Origin: Anaerolineae bacterium
GTDB taxonomy: Bacteria > Chloroflexota > Anaerolineae > Aggregatilineales > JAFGMM01
Assembly: GCA_027494055.1 (NCBI GenBank)
Contig: JAOSJO010000001.1
Span: forward strand, 310,001 to 374,000
Reading direction: 5' to 3'
Length of the DNA stretch: 64,000 bases
The number at the start of each line of letters is the position of its first letter. Position 1 is the stretch's first letter. Made by a program: the position numbers and the translations under genes. Below, piece by piece: positions 57,701 to 64,000 of this stretch. The notes under the pieces were generated by a model, which did no database searches, was not told the DNA's origin, and saw nothing but the letters and a program-made list of their open reading frames with translations.

Positions 57701-58254
57701 TCGCCGCCGCGTCGATCTTCCCGATTGGCGGCGTGCTGGCCGAGACCGGCTACTTCAGCGGCGACTACGCAGTGACGCCCACCGGTGAGATGACCATCAG
57801 CCGCCCGGACCTGGACGGCGCGCCCACGATGTTCGCCCTGCCGGACGACGAGGCCGCCATCGCGTGCCTGAGCGCGCACGTGCAGGGCGACGGCGCGGTG
57901 GTCGCGGAGGCGATTGGCGGCTCGTACAACCAGCGCGGTCGCGTCGCGGCGCTCAGCGGCATCCCCAATGTGCTGAACTGGCCCGGCCATGAAAGCCAGT
58001 GGCGCGGGGCCACTTACGGGGAGGTGGCCGGCAGCCGCGAGTCCGACATCGCCACGCTGTACAACGAGCCGTTCCTCGATGGCGTGCGGCACATCATCGA
58101 CCGGTACGGCATCGACTATGTCTTCGTCGGCACGTTGGAGCGCCGGGACTTCGACCCGGCCGGCCTTGCCAAGTTTGCGAGTCTCAGGGTAGTCTGCCAG
58201 AATGACGCGGCGGTCGTCTACGCCACCGACCGCGACCGGGAGCAGCTTCGATGA
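54751..58254 (+). CDS. N-terminal Nudix domain in frame with DUF2298/Chlor_Arch_YYY protein (possible two-gene merge; alternative start 55267)
   Basis: Nudix: GQWSIPWGYVQGDDAGDPPDVAALRETREEGGV; then from MTDLEVFRIWLYRSGHEIL: GTEKPMEMAFINAIRRSEAFPPPDPWMSGYAISYYYFGYVMVA. Confidence 0.8.
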   Translation: MMAGSPPCIVACVGAVVLRDARALFVRQTYGGLKGQWSIPWGYVQGDDAGDPPDVAALRETREEGGVTAQVEGLLGMQNHTTQAGEPRVYFLFLCRHISGEPTPDGHETDRAAYFSLEELDALEDPIDPFCAWLARRVLRGEHHIIPLELLNPYRPHRAYLMRRRHRDTRVVMTDLEVFRIWLYRSGHEILAWWLLTTLAGLAAWPLAFRLLRRLPDRGYNVARLIGMLGVGYVLWMLGSLGFLRNTQGDAFFAWVIVLAIGVAVYFNRRHRDTADMGAWVRQHWRVILAGELLFFVLFFGWAVVRAYDPNLAGTEKPMEMAFINAIRRSEAFPPPDPWMSGYAISYYYFGYVMVAVLANLSGVVSGTAFNLSVALFFALAGIAAYSVAFNLIHSRRRVRVGFDQRTLMLSLIIALLGPLFVVIIGNLGGLVQVVWSQQALPEDFFRWLDVRGYQTLPAEPVPHAQWNAQAGWMWVWRSSRVVHDLDFAGQTFGEVIDEFPNFSFLLGDLHPHVMSLAFSLLAIGLAFNLVRSPGGLDRFQVVGYALCLGGLIFLNLLDGPLGIALVLGAEALRRLIRAQGRLTWRDWVETAGFGAALGLLGLLLYLPFFIGFRSQAGGLLPNPLFPTRFRQFFVMFGPFLVIIACFLLVEWWRGRGHMNWSLALSFGAGVLVGLVAAVAMLGLVAALDPVVQGYINVAIADLGGPSEAFLAVLGRRLSPTYLLTSVALAAVIVFVVARLFGRTRVPAEGAADLPPQPAGWAQAVLLVGTVLAAIGTFLFARLGVSVLGLAFALMTSVLLGGLVYTGVRWALALRERAEDARTQTAPSITYTAEAGFALLLIGAGAVLTLLPDYMYVADNFRTRMNTVFKFYYQGWAMWGVACAYAVYSVLGEWAAESRAQFTPPVQRLRWAVRIAVGALLLILLATVELAHAFLLGLVLFAVYAVLEAAVAFALAAFGAPERRPPLRPLAARLAFGVVIAVFVAAASIFPIGGVLAETGYFSGDYAVTPTGEMTISRPDLDGAPTMFALPDDEAAIACLSAHVQGDGAVVAEAIGGSYNQRGRVAALSGIPNVLNWPGHESQWRGATYGEVAGSRESDIATLYNEPFLDGVRHIIDRYGIDYVFVGTLERRDFDPAGLAKFASLRVVCQNDAAVVYATDRDREQLR

Positions 58255-60106
58255 ACGTCACGCTTGAACAGCCCGCCGGGCAGCCTGCCGCCGTCGCCGC
58301 CCGGCTGACGATTACGGGCGAGGCGGTCGCCTACGTCGTGATCGTCGTCGCCGCCGCGCTGCTGCGCCTCATCGACCTGGGCGCGATGCCGCTCAGCGAC
58401 GCCGAGGCCTACCACGCGCTCGCCGCGCTGCGCGCCGTGAACCCGACCGTGCCGGGGCCGGCCCTGCCGCCGGCCAGCCCGGCGCTCTTCGCCGGCCAGG
58501 CGTTGACGATGGGGATGCTCGGCGGCAGCGAGGCCACCGCGCGGCTGTTCGTCGCGCTGGCCGGCGTGGGGCTGGTTCTCGCCCCAGCGCTGTGGCGCGC
58601 GCAGCTCGGCCGGCTGCCGGCGCTGCTCTTCAGCGCGCTGCTGGCGCTTTCACCCACTGCCGTCGCTGCCGCGCGCACCACCGACGGCGCGACCCTCTCG
58701 GCGGGGCTGGCGCTGTTGATCGTGTGGCTGGCGTGGCGCTACCGCGCGACGCGCGCCACGCCCTGGGCTGCGGCCCTCGCGATTGCCTTCGCCGGGCTGG
58801 TCTTGCTCGTCGAGCCGGGCGGCCCTCTCATGGCGCTGTGCCTGCTGGGCGGGCTGGCCTTCCTCTGGCTGACCGACGCGGCGATGCGGCCCGCGTTCGG
58901 CGCGGCGGCGCGCGGCTTCCCTGGGCGGTGACGCTCGTGGCGGCGGCGGTCGCCGTGGCGGCGATTGCGACGCTCATGCTGCTGTACCCTTCCGGCCTCA
59001 GCGCGGTCGGCGAGGTCCTGGGCGGCTTCGTCGCTGGGCTGAGCGCCCGCCCGGCGGGGCAGCCCTTCGCGCATCTGCTGCTGGCGCTGCTGGTCTACGA
59101 GCCGCTCGCCTGGGTGTTCGGCGTGTTCGGCGTGGTGGGCGCGCTCCTCGCGGGCAATGCGATGGGGCGCTTCCTCGCGGGCTGGGCAATCGTCGCCGTC
59201 GTCGTCGGCCTGGTCTACCCCGGCGCGACATCGGCGCACACGCTCATGCTCATCCTGCCGCTGGCGGCGCTCGGCGCGCAGGTCGTGGCGGCGCGGCTCG
59301 CGCCCGATGCGCGCGCGCAAGGCGACGCGCCGCCGGAGCCGGGCAACTGGGAGGGGCTGTGGGAGGCCCCCGCCTGGGGCATGGCGGCGTACATCGCCGG
59401 CGTGGTGGGGCTGTTGGCGGTGGTGTACGTCCACCTGATCCACGTGGGTCGCGAGCTGTCCTCTTCCACCGCGCCGCCGGAGCTGGCGACAGTCCTGCCC
59501 TACCTGTTGTTTGCGGCGCTGTCGTTTGCGCTGATCGTCATCGGCTTCTTCCTGGTCGGCGCGACGTGGGGCAGCGGCGCGGCGGTGCGCGGGCTGGTGC
59601 TCGCGGCGGCGCTGGTGATGGGCGCGTATACAGTGAGCGCGGCGTGGGGGCTGGCAGTCTCGCGCGCCGACGACGCGCGCGAACTCTGGTACCTGGAGCG
59701 CCCGTCGCGCGTGATCCACATGCTGCGCGCGACGGTCCAGGATGGCTCCGAGCGCGACCGAGGCGCGCCCAACACCGCCGAGGTCGTCGCGGTGATCCCG
59801 CCGGATGGGGCGCTCGCCTGGGCGCTGCGCGACTTCACGAACCTCCGGTTCGCCGACGCGGCGACGCCTGATATCGCCACGCCGCTCGTCGTCCTGCCGG
59901 CCGAGATCGAAGAACCCTCACTCGGCGCAGATTACCTGGGGCAGAGCTTCGTCACGCGGTGGACGTGGCGGTTCGACACGTTGGGGACGCAGGGCCTGTT
60001 GGGGTGGCTGCTCCAGCGACGGACGTATGTGCCGGCCTTCGCTTCGGAGCGCTACATCGTGTGGCTGCGCACCGACATCTACGGCGTCCCTGAGGCGACG
60101 CCCTGA
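58251..60106 (+). CDS. Polytopic GT39-like membrane protein (frameshift near 58920)
   Basis: VAYVVIVVAAALLRLIDLGAMPLSDAEAYHALAALRAV...; continues WAVTLVAAAVAVAAIATLMLLYPSGLSAVG... in another frame; ATGA overlap with the previous gene. Confidence 0.7.
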
Positions 60107-60134
60107 CGCGCATTGCGCCGCATTGCGCCGCCCG

Positions 60135-60951
60135 TCACCGGCGCGCCGAGGCGCGGAACAGGGGCGGCGCCCACGTGAGCGCGCCCGCGCCAAGCTGCGC
60201 GCGCAGCGCCGCGAGGCATTCCTCGCGGGCCGGCGCAGGCATGGCGTCCACCTCGGCGCGGCGCGGCGACCACGCCAGCGCATAGCGGATGAAGTCCTCC
60301 GCGCGGGCGAACGACGCGCGTCCAATCACCGCCTCGCAGGCGACCGCGCGAAAGCCGGCCGCGCGCAGCAGGTCCGCGATGTCCGCGCAATCCTCCACCG
60401 CCTTGTCCCAGGGACGCCACCACGCCGCGAGTTCCCGCATCCCGGCAAGGAAATCGCCGGCCTCCTCGACCGCATACGCGGCGATGGTCTCGTCCACCAG
60501 CCGCGTGAGCGGGTCCGGCGGACCCCACTCCAGCAGCGCCAGCCGCCCCGCCGGGGCGGAGCACGCGGCGCGCCTCCGCGAGCACGGCGTCGGGCCGGGT
60601 TTCGTTGAGGCAGAACGTCGCGACCGCTGCATCAAAGGTCGCAGGGGCGAAGGGGAGCGCGTGCGCGTCGCCGCCGACGAAGACCACCCCGGCGGCGCGC
60701 GCCCTGCCCGTCGCCAGCATCGGCGCGCTGATGTCCACGCCGACCACCGCGCGCACCCTCGACGCGACCAGCCGGGCGGCCACGCCGGTCCCGGCCCCCA
60801 GGTCGAGGACGGTGTCGCCGCCGCCCAGCGGCAGGTCGTCGAGCGCCGACGCCGCCAGCCGCGCCAGCGCCGGCGCGATGTCCGCCGCGTAGCGCGGCGC
60901 GGTGTCCTGATAGAGGCGTCTGAGCAGGTGGGCGTGCGGTGCAGCCGTCAC
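60135..60951 (-). CDS. Class I SAM-dependent methyltransferase (frameshift near 60560)
   Basis: DTVLDLGAGTGVAARLVASRVRAVVGVDISAPMLATGRARAAG...VLAEARRVLRPGG / RLALLEWGPPDPLTRLVDETIAAYAVEEAGDFLAG.... Confidence 0.85.
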
Positions 60952-60953
60952 GG

Positions 60954-61736
60954 TCAGCCGGCGGGTTTCCTGGCGACGATGATGGCGCGCCCGTTCAGAT
61001 CGTGCGCGGGGTTGAAGGTTTCGAGGTCCAGGTTCAACACCCGTTCCACGCTGAAGCCGGCGCGCTCCAGCAGGGTGGTCACGGCCTGCAGGGGATAGCC
61101 GCGCAGCGCGTGTTCTTCCTCGACGCGCTGCCAGCCCTCGCCATGGTCATAAAAGATGACGTACTTCCGGGTGTTGATCAGGGTTTCGTAGCTGAACGTG
61201 CTGTTGATGATGATGGTGAGGTCCTGCGCATTGTCGTAGGGCACGTGGCACCCGGTGCCCCAGCGGGTCGTCAGCCCCTCAATCGTCTCCATGTCGAAGA
61301 TGAAGAGCTTTTCGGGCGCGAGCACCCGGTGGGCGTTGCTGAAGACGCGCTCCAGGTCGCGCAGGCTCTGCATGTAATTGAGCGCCTGCAGGCACGTGAC
61401 CAGGTCGAGCGTGCCGGGGCTGTAGTCCAGGTCGCGGATGTCCTGCTGACGCCAGCTTACGGTCGAGCTGCCCGCCTCCTGCGCGTTGATGCGCGCCTTG
61501 ATCAGCATCTCGCTGGACACGTCCACGCCGGTCACGCGGAACCCCTCCTGGCCGAGCCAGATGGCGGCGGTGCCGACGCCGCAGGCCATGTCCATCACGC
61601 GGCGGCCAATCCAGTCGCTCTGCTGGGCCAGGGTGAGCAGGCGCGGCATCAGCGCTTCGCTGTAGCGCGCAAAACCGGCTTGCTCGTAGAACACGGGAAG
61701 GTGCATGAAGAAGTTCTTGAGTTCAGACGTTGGCAT
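60954..61736 (-). CDS. Class I SAM-dependent methyltransferase
   Basis: RRVMDMACGVGTAAIWLGQEGFRVTGVDVSSEMLIKARINAQEAG. Confidence 0.88.
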   Translation of the reverse strand: MPTSELKNFFMHLPVFYEQAGFARYSEALMPRLLTLAQQSDWIGRRVMDMACGVGTAAIWLGQEGFRVTGVDVSSEMLIKARINAQEAGSSTVSWRQQDIRDLDYSPGTLDLVTCLQALNYMQSLRDLERVFSNAHRVLAPEKLFIFDMETIEGLTTRWGTGCHVPYDNAQDLTIIINSTFSYETLINTRKYVIFYDHGEGWQRVEEEHALRGYPLQAVTTLLERAGFSVERVLNLDLETFNPAHDLNGRAIIVARKPAG

Positions 61737-62016
61737 GGGCGCTTTCCTGGAGGATGATGTCGATAAACAGTCCAGGGATAACTTAAGGTTTCACCTACGG
61801 CGCATTGTGACACCGATTTGCATTACGCGCAATGGCTTGCGCCAGACCATTGTTCGTATAAGCTGTCACAATTATACGCGAAATCGGGGCAGTGTCCCTG
61901 AAAGATATGTGAAAGTCATCCTTGATCGGTGAACGCCTTCACGTTCTTCGGAAGCGCGCCCGCTATTGGCTGCGCCGGGAAGCATGAACCACGAGTGACG
62001 CCAATTTAGAATAAAG

Positions 62017-62091
62017 GGAGTGGGGCGAACCGGCGGTTCACCCCTACCGCCAGGTATGCGGTGGATAGGGGCAGAGCACGCTGTCCCTCTA
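62017..62091. repeat. Two adjacent type-A hairpins
   Basis: GGAGTGGGGCGAACCGGCGGTTCACCCCTACC (62017-62048) and GGATAGGGGCAGAGCACGCTGTCCCTCTAC (62063-62091). Confidence 0.65.
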
Positions 62092-62208
62092 CAGGGCGGT
62101 CAAGAGCGCATTGCCCGTGGTAGACTTCCTTCACGCCCTGGCGGCCCGGAATGACAGGCCGCCAGCCCCAGACCGGCGCGCCCGCGCGCGCACCCGGAAT
62201 GCCCCCGC

Positions 62209-62865
62209 CTAAGCGTAGAACTTGACCACGATATCGGTGATCAGGTTCGCGGCTTCGTCGCTGCGGTCGGCGGCGTGGTAGAGGTGGCGATAGATCTCGC
62301 GCAGCTTCAGCATCTCCACGATGTGGTCCATGTCTTTCGGGCCGCTGAAGAGGTCGGCGATGGCCTCGCGGTAGATCACCTCCACCTGGTTGCCGATTGC
62401 CTTGGCGCGAACCGCGTGGTCGTTCGCAACGGCCGGGTGCTCTTCGAGACGCTCCATCGCAAGCTGAATCTTCTCGGCGGCGTCGCGCAGCAGGTCGATC
62501 ATCTGGCGCAGGTACTCGTTCGGCTCGATGTCGAGCGTGTCCATCTCGTGGATGGTCGAATAGCCGGAGTCTATCACGTCATCAATCGCCCGCGAGAGGG
62601 CAAAGATGTCCTCGCGGTCGATGGGCGTCACGAAGGTGCGGTTCAGTTCATCGATGAGGATGCGGCGCACCTCGTCGGCGTCCTTCTCGCACTGGCGCAG
62701 CTTCTTGGCGTTCTTGTTGTTGGGGTTGCGCACGTACTCCGCAAGCACATCCATCCCCTCGGAGGTGATGGTTGCTTGGTGAACCAGCATCGCGATGAAG
62801 TCATTGCGCCGACGCCGCTGGCCGAGCTTTTTGATCCGTTCCTGGAGACGTGACCAGGCATTCAT
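62209..62865 (-). CDS. PhoU-like DUF47 protein (Pit accessory protein)
   Basis: AMLVHQATITSEGMDVLAEYVRNP...CEKDADEVRRILIDELNRTFVTPIDREDIFALSRAIDDVIDSGYSTIHEMDTLDI. Confidence 0.93.
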   Translation of the reverse strand: MNAWSRLQERIKKLGQRRRRNDFIAMLVHQATITSEGMDVLAEYVRNPNNKNAKKLRQCEKDADEVRRILIDELNRTFVTPIDREDIFALSRAIDDVIDSGYSTIHEMDTLDIEPNEYLRQMIDLLRDAAEKIQLAMERLEEHPAVANDHAVRAKAIGNQVEVIYREAIADLFSGPKDMDHIVEMLKLREIYRHLYHAADRSDEAANLITDIVVKFYA

Positions 62866-62869
62866 GCTG

Positions 62870-63865
62870 CTAACTCCTCAATCCTGTGAACAACGTGTAG
62901 AACAGCGCGCCCAGCACTGCCGCCGCCGGGATGGTCAGCAGCCAGGCATAGACGATGTTCCGCGCCACACCCCAGCGCACCTTGGAGAGACGTTCGGCGC
63001 TCCCTGCGCCCAGGATAGTCGAGCTGACAACCTGCGTCGTGCTCACCGGCCCGCCCAGCAGCGCCGCGCCCAGGATCACGCCGGTGGAGGCCGCCTGCGA
63101 GGTGAAGCCGTGAATTGGGCGGATCTTGTAGAACTTCGCGCCCAGCGTGCGGATCAGCCGGTACCCGCCGGTAAGCGTCCCCAGCGAAATCGCCGCCGCG
63201 CTGACGAGGATGACCCAGGTCGGGACCGAGAAGGTGTCCAGCACCCTGCCCGCCACAAGTGCAGCGGCTATCATGCCCATCGTTTTCTGTGCGTCGTTGG
63301 TCCCGTGCGAGAGCGCGAGCGTGAACGCCGTCAGCCATTGGCCGCGCTTGAGCCAGACATTCGCCTGCGGCGTGAGATACTGCCCGACTCTGAGGATGAT
63401 CCGGGTCAACAGAAAGCCGGCCATCAGGCCTAGCGGAGGCGAGACAAACAGCGCCACGAGTACGATTGCCAGGCCGGAGGGCTGTACCGCGCCAAGCCCA
63501 TAGCCGGCGGCTCCGGCCCCGACGATGCCACCGATCAGGGCGTGGGAGGAGGAGGAGGGGAGGCCGAAGAACCACGTGAAGGCGTTCCACACCGTGGCCG
63601 CCAGCAACGACGCCGCGATCACCTCAAGCGTCATGGCGGCGCTCGCCAGCACCCTGTCGCCGATAGTGCTGGCGATGGCGACGCCAAACACCAGCGGGCC
63701 GATGAACTCCGCGCCTGCCGCCATCGCCAACGCGCTGCGCGGCGGCATCGCACGTGAAGAGATTACCGTCGCCACGACATTCGCCGAATCCTGCACGCCG
63801 TTCACGTAATCATAGACGAGTGCGATAGCGATGACTCCGAGAACTTCCGGTGGCAGATTGATCAT
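62870..63865 (-). CDS. pit: Low-affinity inorganic phosphate transporter (PiT)
   Basis: YDYVNGVQDSANVVATVISSRAMPPRSALAMAAGAEFIGPLVFG...FGLPSSSSHALIGGIVGAG...SHGTNDAQKTMGMIA...GGPVSTTQVVSSTILGAGSAERLSKVRW. Confidence 0.95.
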   Translation of the reverse strand: MINLPPEVLGVIAIALVYDYVNGVQDSANVVATVISSRAMPPRSALAMAAGAEFIGPLVFGVAIASTIGDRVLASAAMTLEVIAASLLAATVWNAFTWFFGLPSSSSHALIGGIVGAGAAGYGLGAVQPSGLAIVLVALFVSPPLGLMAGFLLTRIILRVGQYLTPQANVWLKRGQWLTAFTLALSHGTNDAQKTMGMIAAALVAGRVLDTFSVPTWVILVSAAAISLGTLTGGYRLIRTLGAKFYKIRPIHGFTSQAASTGVILGAALLGGPVSTTQVVSSTILGAGSAERLSKVRWGVARNIVYAWLLTIPAAAVLGALFYTLFTGLRS

Positions 63866-63936
63866 ACGCCTGACTCAAGATAAGACCGATACGATGCCGT
63901 GCATGAGGTTCGCCAGAATGTGGTTAGTCTAGCGCA

Positions 63937-63986
63937 ACTTTAAGATCTTTGCACCTTTCGCTTAACAGAATTTTAAAGATCCGTTA
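63937..63986 (-). promoter_or_regulatory. Putative Pho box: 11-bp-phased TTAAnn direct repeats upstream of pit
   Basis: On minus strand: TTAACGGATCT TTAAAATTCTG TTAAGCGAAAG gtgcaaagatc TTAAAG, i.e. TTAA at 0, 11, 22 and 44 bp. Confidence 0.55.
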
Positions 63987-64000
63987 ACAACCGGCGCATT

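Noticed and set aside
60111-60130. CATTGCGCCG tandem duplication
   Set aside because: Only two 10-bp units between convergent genes; too short to interpret and could be a local slippage or assembly effect.
1-63999. CRISPR arrays, tRNA/rRNA genes, prophage or IS elements
   Set aside because: No regularly spaced repeats, cloverleaf or rRNA signatures, transposase, integrase or phage structural genes were recognised on either strand.

Overview
GC-rich bacterial chromosomal window. The gene content (Chlor_Arch_YYY/DUF2298 giant membrane proteins, GT39 proteins, zinc-ribbon FHA proteins) looks like Chloroflexota; this is an inference. I saw no rRNA, tRNA, CRISPR array, transposase or prophage genes. 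From left to right: an operon of a GntR/LacI-type regulator, two URO-D-superfamily proteins and a GH38 alpha-mannosidase; a three-gene cassette of two paralogous double-ferritin-like (ExxH...ExxH) putative diiron proteins plus a 2Fe-2S ferredoxin; an MrfA/YprA-like helicase carrying an HNH domain; a low-GC AlbA_2/Schlafen-type protein; hutI; signalling genes (histidine kinases, response regulator, FHA); a VanW protein; an FtsK/SpoIIIE homologue with destroyed Walker motifs; an LprG-like lipoprotein plus DHA2 MFS pair; a fluoride riboswitch with crcB/fluC; a KimA-like permease; CNNM/CorC; MEMO1/AmrB; a surface-glycan cluster of giant polytopic proteins; and a pit/PhoU-like phosphate operon with a Pho-box-like array. 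The best candidates for something undescribed are the diiron/ferredoxin cassette (6494-9451), the pseudo-FtsK (22367-23854), the helicase-HNH architecture (9659-12194) and a composite covarying palindromic repeat family (three copies). About 20 genes are split by single-base indels, often in G/C runs. This looks like draft long-read assembly error, so merged gene models are given. All homology calls are from reading the translations; no database search was run.
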